Source: an uncultured Flavobacteriales bacterium (GTDB lineage Bacteria > Bacteroidota > Bacteroidia > Flavobacteriales_D > Sanyastnellaceae). From it: a stretch of 34,673 nucleotides of DNA. The position numbers were made by a program, and so were the translations under genes. The notes beneath the pieces were generated by a model. It was not told where the DNA came from, did no database searches, and worked only from the letters and a program-made list of their open reading frames with translations. Of the stretch, positions 1-6,410 are shown one piece after another. The DNA is taken from positions 1 to 34,673 of the forward strand of contig CAJQMI010000019.1 in NCBI GenBank assembly GCA_905479395.1, in the 5' to 3' direction. Positions within the stretch are counted from its first letter, which is position 1, and each line of letters begins with the position of its first letter.

Positions 1-269
1 GAATCGCAGGCTTCAATCGCGAACAACGCGACGCACTCATGGCTCATTTGAATCAAAATGGAATTGCAAGCAATGTGCACTTCATGCCTTTGCCACTCCT
101 AAGCCTTCATCGAAATCGCGGGGAAAATATGGCTGACTATCCAAACAGTGCCGAAGCTTTTGAAGGCCTAATCAGCCTGCCATTGCACCTCCAGATGACC
201 TTGGATGACGTGCACTACATCCGCGACATTGCTGCCACTTTTATCGAAAACATCTTGAAGCATGATTAA
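1..269 (+). CDS. DegT/DnrJ/EryC1/StrS aminotransferase, C-terminal fragment
   Basis: This is the 3' end of a gene cut by the window start; the reading frame is open from base 3 and ends with TAA at 267-269. About 88 residues are visible. They match the C-terminal end of PLP-dependent sugar aminotransferases: an arginine-rich helix, then a segment reading NGIASNVHFMPLPLLS, then a closing SLPLHLQMTLDDV stretch that resembles the family's LPlh..lt.edv signature. These enzymes transfer an amino group to a nucleotide-linked keto-sugar in the cytoplasm for surface polysaccharide building. The stop overlaps the next gene, a sugar transferase, by 8 bases, which implies translational coupling and a shared polysaccharide operon. 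The catalytic lysine and PLP site lie outside the window, so substrate and exact subfamily cannot be told. Confidence 0.85.
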   Translation, partial: IAGFNREQRDALMAHLNQNGIASNVHFMPLPLLSLHRNRGENMADYPNSAEAFEGLISLPLHLQMTLDDVHYIRDIAATFIENILKHD

Positions 270-852
270 GCGTGCCTTCGATATTATGAGCGCTCTGATT
301 GCCTTGGTTGTTTTACTCCCCCTCTTGTTCATCATCGCATTTGTCGTTTGGAAAGAAACCAAAGGCGGTGCTTTTTTCCGGCAAACACGCATTGGGAAAG
401 ACGGGAAATCTTTTGATTTATTGAAATTTCGTTCCATGCGCTCAGACGCCTCAGGACCACTGATAACCGTTGGCGACAATGATCAGCGAATCACGCGATC
501 AGGACATTGGCTGCGGCGCACAAAATTGGACGAATTGCCCCAACTGTGGAATGTATTGGTGGGTGAAATGAGTATTGTGGGACCGCGACCAGAAGTCGCC
601 AAGTACGTGGCTTTGTACGACCAAAAAATGCTCGAGGCTCTCAAAGTGAAGCCCGGACTGACCGATCCAGCCAGCATAGATGCATTCGATGAAGGTGCGG
701 AATTGGAATCCGTTGATGATCCGGAAGCGCACTATTGCACGGTCATTTTGCCCCGAAAAGTGCTCGCACAAGTAGCTTACGCCAATCGGTCCAACTTATT
801 CACGGATGGGCGGGTAATCGCCCGAACGTTGCTGCGTATTCTCAAACGCTGA
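262..852 (+). CDS. Sugar-phosphate transferase (PglC/EpsL-type monotopic phosphoglycosyl transferase)
   Basis: The 196-residue protein has the size of the small, single-domain phosphoglycosyl transferases (PglC, EpsL) rather than the long WcaJ/WbaP type. An N-terminal hydrophobic segment (residues 10-31) would be the re-entrant membrane helix. It is followed by KFRSM (about 55-59), the Asp-Glu pair in DELPQLWNVL (about 92-101), and GEMSIVGPRP, the family hallmarks. The Asp-Glu dyad is the known catalytic site. The enzyme moves a sugar phosphate from a UDP-sugar onto undecaprenyl phosphate at the inner membrane and so starts a lipid-linked glycan. The start overlaps the preceding aminotransferase by 8 bases. 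The pairing suggests an amino- or acetamido-sugar as first residue, but that is inference. The 3' end overlaps the convergent gene by 57 bases. Confidence 0.93.
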   Translation: MIKRAFDIMSALIALVVLLPLLFIIAFVVWKETKGGAFFRQTRIGKDGKSFDLLKFRSMRSDASGPLITVGDNDQRITRSGHWLRRTKLDELPQLWNVLVGEMSIVGPRPEVAKYVALYDQKMLEALKVKPGLTDPASIDAFDEGAELESVDDPEAHYCTVILPRKVLAQVAYANRSNLFTDGRVIARTLLRILKR

Positions 853-1722
853 GAGCAAAGGCTCAAAGAGATCTAGGAATCGTTTCGAACGCTCCTCTCC
901 ACTGGCCTCTCTCGTTGCAAACGCGACATTTCGAACCAACCTTTGTATGATCTCCATCGGATGTGATGGTCGCCATTGATGGACAGAGTCGCCCTCACCG
1001 ACACCGACTAGAAATTCTGACACATCGTCCACTCCAATTACTGAACCGTGGCTGTAGGGATTGATGTAGAACAAGATTCCTGACTGACCTTTAGTCGCAA
1101 GAGGATCATCCACATGTGCCACATCGCAGTATGCGAGAATGAAATGATTGGGCAAGTTCACTCCGCGCAATGGAATCCCGAGGGACTGAGCCACTGCGAG
1201 GTACAAAATCCCCAATCCAATAGGATTGCCTTTCTTTTCTTGCAGCACACCACTTGGAAGGGCTTCCATGGGGACATGCGGCAATCTCCGCACGCTTTCC
1301 ATGTTGTGCAAACTGAAAAAGACGTGGTTTAGGATTCGGACTTGCTCAAGTGCCGTTTGTTCTTCATTCAACTCCAACCAAATCTCTTTTTTCAGAGCCT
1401 CGAACAAACCATTTGATTGCGCCACATTCCACGAAGAATCCACGGCGGAATGCACCAACTCGACGCCTTTCCACAAGTCCATGCCTCCTTCGTCCATCCA
1501 TGCCCGAAGTGCTTCTTTTACGTCCGTTTGCTGCAAACCTTCTTTGAGCAGTGCTAACCGACCGTTTATCAGAGCGTCATTTTGCTCACTCGACGCAACA
1601 GAATCCACGAATGGGATAACTTCCTTTCCCTTCGACAACAGTCGCTCACGCACATGCGTGTAAACCGTTTCGTCAGGGTCATCCATCAAAGCCAACAACG
1701 CGTGAATTTCAGAAATGCTCAT
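796..1722 (-). CDS. SirB1-family transglutaminase-like protein
   Basis: The 308-residue protein looks like the SirB1/Transglut_core2 family. The N-terminal half (1-130) is helical with no recognised motif. The conserved part is at about 164-197, with KGNPIGLGILYLA followed by GIPLRGVNLPNHFILAY, the arrangement typical of SirB1 proteins, including the His of the NHF motif (residue 193). I see no Cys in the helix where classical transglutaminases carry their nucleophile; this is usual for the family, so enzyme activity should not be assumed. There is no signal peptide, so it is probably cytoplasmic. Members are widespread and their role is poorly defined. It converges on the sugar transferase and its last 57 bases overlap that gene. 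The upstream neighbour, a rhomboid protease, is divergent. Confidence 0.8.
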   Translation of the reverse strand: MSISEIHALLALMDDPDETVYTHVRERLLSKGKEVIPFVDSVASSEQNDALINGRLALLKEGLQQTDVKEALRAWMDEGGMDLWKGVELVHSAVDSSWNVAQSNGLFEALKKEIWLELNEEQTALEQVRILNHVFFSLHNMESVRRLPHVPMEALPSGVLQEKKGNPIGLGILYLAVAQSLGIPLRGVNLPNHFILAYCDVAHVDDPLATKGQSGILFYINPYSHGSVIGVDDVSEFLVGVGEGDSVHQWRPSHPMEIIQRLVRNVAFATREASGEERSKRFLDLFEPLLSAFENTQQRSGDYPPIRE

Positions 1723-1854
1723 ATCGATCTGCTCTTGGCGAGGAATTATTTCCGCTCCTTGGGTCCCAAATCTAATCGCTGATTTTGCTGCTACGAGTCG
1801 TTAAAAAATCACTTTTCCAATTAGGTCTGTGGAATGCATGGGGTTCACTTTTCG

Positions 1855-1862
1855 TATCTTTA
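1855..1862 (+). promoter_or_regulatory. Putative -7 box (TATCTTTA) for the rhomboid gene
   Basis: TATCTTTA fits the Bacteroidota sigma consensus TAnnTTTG with a final A. It ends 4 bases before the GTG at 1867 and 10 bases before the ATG at 1873. No convincing -33 TTTG is seen at the usual distance. The spacing matches other genes in this window and predicts a leaderless or nearly leaderless mRNA. Confidence 0.45.
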
Positions 1863-1866
1863 AGAG

Positions 1867-2661
1867 GTGAGCATGTCAAAGAATCCGATCATGGCCCGGT
1901 GGAATCCAGCCGTTCTGGACCAGAACAGGCTGTTCTATGCCATTTGGTCGACCATGCTTTTCCTCATTTTGATTTGGGGCACCTACTGGATCAACGAAGT
2001 GTACGCCCTAAATCTGAGGCGACATGGCAACCATCCAGGTCAATGGCGAGATTGGTCTGGAGTTTTGACCTTTCCCTTTCTGCATGGTGACCTCGAACAC
2101 CTTTGGAACAACACAGCGACGTTTTTCACGCTCAATGGCATGCTTTTCTACTTCTACCGCTCCATCGCTATTCGCGTTTGGAGCTTGCTGTTTTTAAGTT
2201 CTGGCATCGGACTCTGGCTTTTCGCTGCAGGAGGAAACCACATCGGTGCAAGCGGTCTCATTTATGCGCTAGCAGCATTTTTGTTTGTTTCGGGTGTCAT
2301 TCGAGATTCGAAGTTACTGCTGCGCGTCTCGCTGGTGGTTGCATTCCTGTATGGTGGAATGGTCTGGTGGATGCTGCCACTCGATGGCCACATCTCCTGG
2401 GAAGGACATCTTTCAGGAGCGATTAGCGGTCTGGTTGCCGCATTGCTCTTTCGACGCACTGGTCCGCTTCCTGATTTGCCTATTTTCAGCTTAGAAGACG
2501 CTCAAGAACCCCTTCCAGATTGGTGGATAACAGCCCACCCAGAGCATCCCGATGTGATTGCCCTGAAAAAGAATGGAGATTACACAGCAACACTGCACAC
2601 ACACTCCACCTCAGAAAAATCGCCCACGGTCGTCTATCACATCAAAAAGAAAGACACGTAA
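1867..2661 (+). CDS. Rhomboid family intramembrane serine protease
   Basis: The 264-residue membrane protein carries all rhomboid signatures: HLWNN at 78-82 (the His and Asn of TM2), the serine nucleophile in GASG (Ser129), and the catalytic His in WEGHLSG (His181). About six hydrophobic segments lie between residues 24 and 195. They are followed by a soluble tail of about 65 residues that ends in a Lys-rich stretch. It would cleave transmembrane substrates inside the inner membrane; the substrate is unknown. Two starts are possible: GTG at 1867, 4 bases after a TATCTTTA -7 box, or ATG at 1873, which has a weak AAGAGG purine run 5 bases upstream. I use 1867 because other genes here show the same box-to-start spacing, but 1873 changes only two residues. 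It faces dnaN convergently across 34 bases. Confidence 0.93.
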   Translation: MSMSKNPIMARWNPAVLDQNRLFYAIWSTMLFLILIWGTYWINEVYALNLRRHGNHPGQWRDWSGVLTFPFLHGDLEHLWNNTATFFTLNGMLFYFYRSIAIRVWSLLFLSSGIGLWLFAAGGNHIGASGLIYALAAFLFVSGVIRDSKLLLRVSLVVAFLYGGMVWWMLPLDGHISWEGHLSGAISGLVAALLFRRTGPLPDLPIFSLEDAQEPLPDWWITAHPEHPDVIALKKNGDYTATLHTHSTSEKSPTVVYHIKKKDT

Positions 2662-2695
2662 GATTTAGCCAGGTTGGTAACTCGAAAACGTTTGG

Positions 2696-3814
2696 TTACG
2701 CGTTGAGCATGACAGGCATGACCAGCATCAAAACATCCTCACCAGCCTCTTCAGGCTCGGAAGGCTTGATGATTCCAGCGCGATTCGGTGCAGACATCTC
2801 CAATGATACTTCGGCGCTTGAAAGGTTATTGAGCATATCCATGAGAAACCGGCTGTTGAAACCAATCTCCATGTCTTCACCTGAATAGCTGCAATTCAAG
2901 CGTTCATTCGCTTCATTGGCAAAATCCAAATCTTCGGCACTTACGTGCAACTCACTGCCTGCTAACTTTAAACGAACTTGGTGGGTGGTCTTGTTGGCGA
3001 AAATCGAAACCCTGCGAATCGCTTGCAAAAAACTTTGTCGGTTGATCACCATGCGATTGGGGTTTTCCTTCGGAATAACTGCTTCGTAGTTGGGATATTT
3101 CCCCTCGATCAAGCGGCAAACGATGGTCACATCCTCAAATTCAAACCGAGCATTGGAATCCGTGTAAGTCATGGTCACCTTCTCTGCGTTCGACGCCGCA
3201 TTCTTCAGCAAGTTGAGTGGCTTCTTCGGGACAATAAACTGAGCGCCTGCACTTGCCTGAACATCCGTACGAGCATACCGTACCAAACGATGAGCATCCG
3301 TTGCAACAAACCGAACGCTATCCGGATAGAATTCGAAGTAAATCCCAGACATAACCGGGCGCAGGTCATCATTTCCTGCAGCAAACAAGGTGCGATTGAT
3401 AGCCGTAATTAACGTGTTCGCTTCAACATTCATCGTGGCGCCGTCTTCGAGCGCAGGTGCCTGCGGAAATTCGTCACCATTTGCCCCGGTCAATTTGTAC
3501 TTACCAGCGTCACTCGTCAATTCGATGGCCATTGTCGAAGCATCCACTTTAAACGTCAGAGGAATGTCTGGAAAAGCCTTGAGGATGTCAAGCAGCATTT
3601 TTGCAGGGACTGCGATGGACCCGGTATCCTCGGTTTTCACCTCGAGTTTCGTGGTCATGGTCGTTTCCAGATCGCTCGCTGAAATCACGGCAATCCCTGG
3701 ACCCAACTCAAAAAGAAAATTATCCAAAATCGGCAACGTATTGCTGCTGTTCAAAACTCCGCTCAACGAAGAGAGGTGGCGCAGCAATTGACTGCTTGAA
3801 ACGATAAAGTGCAT
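2696..3814 (-). CDS. dnaN: DNA polymerase III beta subunit (sliding clamp)
   Basis: The 372-residue length and full-length similarity mark this as the bacterial beta clamp. Recognisable parts are the N-terminal VSSSQLLRHLSSLSGVL helix and NTLPILDNFLFEL (about 27-39), TDAHRLVRY in the middle domain (about 172-180), SRFLMDMLNN (about 321-330) and the C-terminal LVMPVMLNA, which forms part of the hydrophobic cleft that binds polymerase and repair proteins. The protein dimerises into a ring around DNA and gives the replicase processivity. dnaA, recF and gyrB are not beside it; neighbours are a rhomboid protease and a small exported protein, so the dnaA-dnaN-recF arrangement of many bacteria is absent. 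A CATCTTTG sequence at 3832-3839 on this strand is one base off a -7 box and would give a leader of roughly 14 bases. Confidence 0.97.
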   Translation of the reverse strand: MHFIVSSSQLLRHLSSLSGVLNSSNTLPILDNFLFELGPGIAVISASDLETTMTTKLEVKTEDTGSIAVPAKMLLDILKAFPDIPLTFKVDASTMAIELTSDAGKYKLTGANGDEFPQAPALEDGATMNVEANTLITAINRTLFAAGNDDLRPVMSGIYFEFYPDSVRFVATDAHRLVRYARTDVQASAGAQFIVPKKPLNLLKNAASNAEKVTMTYTDSNARFEFEDVTIVCRLIEGKYPNYEAVIPKENPNRMVINRQSFLQAIRRVSIFANKTTHQVRLKLAGSELHVSAEDLDFANEANERLNCSYSGEDMEIGFNSRFLMDMLNNLSSAEVSLEMSAPNRAGIIKPSEPEEAGEDVLMLVMPVMLNA

Positions 3815-3929
3815 GGCTTCTATTTGTCCTTCAAAGATGCCTCAACATCTTCCGTTCTGGACGCATCTGGCACTACTTATTTTTCCACACTTGATGAACC
3901 GATATCACGTATTATTCAACAAAAACCAC

Positions 3930-3937
3930 TAAATTAG
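3930..3937 (+). promoter_or_regulatory. Putative -7 box (TAAATTAG) for the small exported protein
   Basis: TAAATTAG differs from TAnnTTTG at one fixed position and lies exactly 4 bases before the ATG at 3942. The call rests on this repeated spacing; there is no clear -33 element. Confidence 0.3.
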
Positions 3938-3941
3938 GAAC

Positions 3942-4304
3942 ATGAAATCGATCTTTAAGAGCTTTCCAATCACTTTCGCTTTTGTGCTTTTCGCTGCATT
4001 TGGTCTTGCACAATCGAGCGGGGTTCAACCCGACTATTTGGACGTCCATATCAATCAGTCCACATCACGAACAGCCTTGGGTGAGCTCCAAAAAGAAATG
4101 AACGACTACAACATTGGATTTCGTTACGATTTGGTCCAATGGGAAAACGATCAATTGCTCAGCATCCGATTCGCAGTGCGTTTGCCCGATGGCACGATGC
4201 GTCGAAACAATTATGAAACAATTGATGCGGAAACGGACATCTGGATTCGATTGGAAGGAAACGGTGCAGAACGCATTTTTTGCGCCGGATCTGCTTGTGA
4301 GTGA
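3942..4304 (+). CDS. Small exported hypothetical protein
   Basis: The 120-residue product has a clear signal peptide (residues 1-23; KSIFK, a hydrophobic core, then cleavage near FGLAQ) and a mature part of about 95 residues. It has only two cysteines, close together near the end (FCAGSAC), which could form a disulfide. The core reads like a segment found at the end of many Bacteroidota BlaR1/M56-type membrane proteins: an acidic-to-Thr start (DVHINQSTSRTALGELQKEM), then a Phe-rich strand, then LLSIRFAVRLPDG. In that family the pattern is IxxxT...EL..L...L...I.F.......G.I..I.I....G. This resemblance is from memory and only moderate. The likely place is periplasm or cell surface; no function is known. 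It lies between divergent dnaN and a convergent heptosyltransferase and seems to be a single-gene unit. Confidence 0.75.
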   Translation: MKSIFKSFPITFAFVLFAAFGLAQSSGVQPDYLDVHINQSTSRTALGELQKEMNDYNIGFRYDLVQWENDQLLSIRFAVRLPDGTMRRNNYETIDAETDIWIRLEGNGAERIFCAGSACE

Positions 4305-4363
4305 ACGCGTCGCAAGACGAAGCTGCTGCTAGCCAATGATGCATCGATACCGAAGGAAGTGAT

Positions 4364-5386
4364 TCACACGGTAGAACTCACAGCGGAGACCGCGGTCAGC
4401 ACCTGCTGAGGAGAGACGTCCATCCCACACTTGAAATGTCTTACTGGGCATGAAGCTTTGCCATGCACACCACAAGGTCTGCACGAGAGTTCTTCAGCCT
4501 TTTCGACAATGGTTGATTTGTCAGCCAAAGGACCAAATCCGAAAGCCGGTAAAGTCGAACAGAAAATGGCCACCGTGGGGACATTCAAAGCACTCGCCAT
4601 GTGCATTGGACCACTATCATTCGTGACCACCCAAGAGGCTTTCTCCATGAGACCAGCCGACTCAAGCAAAGTCAGGTCTGTTCGTATCTCCAATAGGTTG
4701 TGGGAGCTGCGCTGCCTGATGTCCTCAAGGTCTGAACGGTCATTCGGCCCTCCCATCAGTACAATTTGGCGTTGCGGAAACCGCTCGTATTCGAAGTCAA
4801 GCCATTGCACCCAGTGTTCAGAAGGCCATTTCTTTGTCGCCCATTGGCTCGAAGGAGCCGCCACACCAAACGAGCGCACTGCTGCTTCATTTGTAGCACA
4901 CTGATGGGCGTAAAGCTTGGGCATCCTGGGTTTATCTGAGCCCACCCAAGGAACAATCAAACGGTGGTTCCTTTCAATTTCATGTTCACCATTGCCCAAT
5001 CCGTGCAACTCACGATGCCCGAACAACCAGGCCATCGGGTGCTCCGAAAAACACGCCGAGCTTTTAGCCCCCGACATCACACGAATCATTCCTGATGACA
5101 CATGCCGGTGTGGAGTTACCAGCACATCAACCCCTGCACGTCTGATTCTAAGCCCAAGCTTGAGTAAATTCAAATAACGCGAAAACGGATTTTTAGTCTT
5201 CTCCCAGACATGTAATCCCGCCAAAAAAGGGTGATCTTGAAATAAACTTTTATTGCCCGAACGCACGACCAAGTGCAAGTGGTCTTGAGGATGCGCAATA
5301 TGCCACGATTCGAGCATTGAGGTTGCCAAAATCGCATCACCAATGAAGGCGGTTTGGATGAATATTACATTGCGTGCCAATCCCAT
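4364..5386 (-). CDS. waaF: Glycosyltransferase family 9, LPS heptosyltransferase-like
   Basis: The product is a GT9 (GT-B fold) transferase of 340 residues from the ATG at 5386. It starts with ARNVIFIQTAFIGDAILATS, matching the N-terminal motif of ADP-heptose:LPS heptosyltransferases. It has NDSGPMHMA (256-264), the sugar-nucleotide site, and a C-terminal Cys cluster (CRPCG at 302-306, then Cys313 and Cys320), typical of Bacteroidota members. It would add a heptose or related sugar to the LPS inner core on the cytoplasmic face of the inner membrane. The frame stays open to a start at 5467, but that would run into ruvX on the other strand; the start at 5386 fits the family N-terminus and has a near-consensus box (TATCTTCG, 5391-5398) 4 bases upstream. 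The acceptor cannot be named, so the symbol is tentative. Confidence 0.87.
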   Translation of the reverse strand: MGLARNVIFIQTAFIGDAILATSMLESWHIAHPQDHLHLVVRSGNKSLFQDHPFLAGLHVWEKTKNPFSRYLNLLKLGLRIRRAGVDVLVTPHRHVSSGMIRVMSGAKSSACFSEHPMAWLFGHRELHGLGNGEHEIERNHRLIVPWVGSDKPRMPKLYAHQCATNEAAVRSFGVAAPSSQWATKKWPSEHWVQWLDFEYERFPQRQIVLMGGPNDRSDLEDIRQRSSHNLLEIRTDLTLLESAGLMEKASWVVTNDSGPMHMASALNVPTVAIFCSTLPAFGFGPLADKSTIVEKAEELSCRPCGVHGKASCPVRHFKCGMDVSPQQVLTAVSAVSSTV

Positions 5387-5390
5387 GTCA

Positions 5391-5398
5391 CGAAGATA
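5391..5398 (-). promoter_or_regulatory. Putative -7 box (TATCTTCG) for the heptosyltransferase
   Basis: On the minus strand TATCTTCG has one mismatch to TAnnTTTG and is separated from the ATG at 5386 by the 4 bases TGAC. It supports the shorter start for this gene. Confidence 0.35.
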
Positions 5399-5413
5399 CG
5401 CTGTGAGCGCCCT

Positions 5414-5430
5414 GCGGCGTAAATTGCCGC
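5414..5430 (+). promoter_or_regulatory. Inverted repeat just before ruvX
   Basis: GCGGC (5414-5418) and GCCGC (5426-5430) are perfect inverted copies around the 7 bases GTAAATT, and the right arm directly touches the ruvX ATG at 5431. The centre holds TAAATTG, which resembles a shortened -7 box. It may be a protein-binding dyad or an mRNA hairpin hiding the start codon. With 5-bp arms chance is quite possible. Confidence 0.25.
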
Positions 5431-5871
5431 ATGAGCCGATGGATAGGAATCGATTTTGGAGCAGCACGTACCGGGATTGCGCACACAGATGCGCAAGGTC
5501 TCATGGCGTTCCCATTCAAAACAGTACCAACATCAGAGCTGATCAATGTTCTTGAACGATTGGTTGAAGAGGCTGATTTTGCTGGTTTTGCCCTCGGCTT
5601 GCCCAATGCATGGGGCTTGAACCTTCAAACAGGCGCCACCCATAGCACGAACCTCATTCTTGATTTTCAGAAACAACTGAAAAAGAAATGGCCCAACTAC
5701 CCTGTGCATTTGGTCGATGAGACCAACACCAGTGCAGAGGCCGTTCAGGCTTCGATTTCAGGCGGAATGAAAAAGAAAAAACGCAGGGAAAAAGGATCAC
5801 TCGATGCTGTAGCTGCAGCGCTAATTCTGCAACGATTCTTGGAGCAAAAGTCCTCCGGATTCAAAAAGTGA
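5431..5871 (+). CDS. ruvX: RuvX/YqgF-family Holliday junction resolvase-like nuclease
   Basis: The 146-residue product has the family length and its three acidic sites. IGIDFGAARTG (5-15) carries the first catalytic Asp (Asp8), VDETNTSAEA (about 94-103) carries the second acidic pair, and KGSLDAVAAALILQRFLE near the end has the third Asp. The RNase H-like fold is used by YqgF for 16S pre-rRNA 5' processing in E. coli and for junction resolution in other bacteria; which applies here cannot be read from sequence. The usual DERxTS motif is DETNTS here. A Lys-rich run (KKKKRREK) precedes the last helix, as is common in the family. It is divergent from the heptosyltransferase, with 44 bases between the two starts, and convergent with the HAD gene. 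Confidence 0.92.
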   Translation: MSRWIGIDFGAARTGIAHTDAQGLMAFPFKTVPTSELINVLERLVEEADFAGFALGLPNAWGLNLQTGATHSTNLILDFQKQLKKKWPNYPVHLVDETNTSAEAVQASISGGMKKKKRREKGSLDAVAAALILQRFLEQKSSGFKK

Positions 5872-5889
5872 ATTGGCCTCAGAGGCAAA

Positions 5890-6363
5890 TTAGTCTTTTG
5901 CGTTCTGGAAGACCTCAATCTCAGCGTTGGCTTTAACGAGATGGCTAAATGTGCCTTGATAACGCGTCGCCCGAACAATGTGATTGTCAATCCAGTGGTA
6001 ATTTCCACCACGTGGCTTGCCCATTAGCAGGCCGTGGTACAAGAAACCATGCTTATCTAACCACGCCTCTGTAACTGCCCGATGTTCCTCCGTTCGCGAT
6101 GTGAAGAATGTGATCACATGTCCTTCATGATACCATTGATTGAGCGTTTCCAAGGCATCTGGAAAGGGTTCACAAGTCGCCATACGTTCCGGCTCCTCAT
6201 TGGGCACATCGTCCGTTATGGTTCCATCTATGTCGATCATGTAGTTCTTGATCTCTGACGGGAGTTGAGGCGATGCGTCAAGCCCTGCTCCGTCTTTGAC
6301 AGGTTTCAATTCGACGTTTGCCGCACTTGGGCGACCCTCCGTAGCTTCCGTGTTATCATTCAT
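5890..6363 (-). CDS. HAD-like protein with DxDGT motif (often labelled LNS2-like or phosphoheptose isomerase)
   Basis: The 157-residue protein begins its conserved part at about residue 36 (PSEIKNYMIDIDGTITDD). It holds the HAD nucleophile motif DIDGT (Asp44 and Asp46), a motif II-like FFTSRT (86-91), a motif III-like Lys in GKPRGG (Lys116) and an acidic IDNH (Asp126). Close relatives are common in Bacteroidota and often carry the label phosphoheptose isomerase, which the motifs do not support. It may be a small-molecule phosphatase with a minimal cap; the substrate is unknown. The first 35 residues look like a low-complexity extension that I do not recall from relatives. The start at 6363 is nevertheless supported by a TATTTTTA box 4 bases upstream. 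It follows bshC in the same direction after a 47-base gap. Confidence 0.8.
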   Translation of the reverse strand: MNDNTEATEGRPSAANVELKPVKDGAGLDASPQLPSEIKNYMIDIDGTITDDVPNEEPERMATCEPFPDALETLNQWYHEGHVITFFTSRTEEHRAVTEAWLDKHGFLYHGLLMGKPRGGNYHWIDNHIVRATRYQGTFSHLVKANAEIEVFQNAKD

Positions 6364-6367
6364 CGGC

Positions 6368-6375
6368 TAAAAATA
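6368..6375 (-). promoter_or_regulatory. Putative -7 box (TATTTTTA) for the HAD-like gene
   Basis: On the minus strand TATTTTTA fits TAnnTTTA and sits 4 bases (GCCG) before the ATG at 6363. A TTG lies 20 bases upstream of it, the expected place for the -33 element. This is the only one of these boxes where I see a plausible -33 partner. Confidence 0.5.
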
Positions 6376-6410
6376 GTTCCACTCCACGACTCCCACAACC
6401 TTTAAGCTGT

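Noticed and set aside
2661-2700. Possible terminator between the rhomboid gene and dnaN
   Set aside because: Only a 5-bp stem (GTAAC/GTTAC) with no T-run is visible.
3881-3889. TTTTCCACA next to dnaN, one base off a DnaA box
   Set aside because: Only one copy is seen; there is no cluster, AT-rich unwinding region or dnaA gene, so no replication origin is claimed.
5872-5889. Small hairpin GCCT-CAG-AGGC between ruvX and the HAD-like gene
   Set aside because: The stem has only four pairs and a 3-base loop, without T-runs; too weak to call a terminator.
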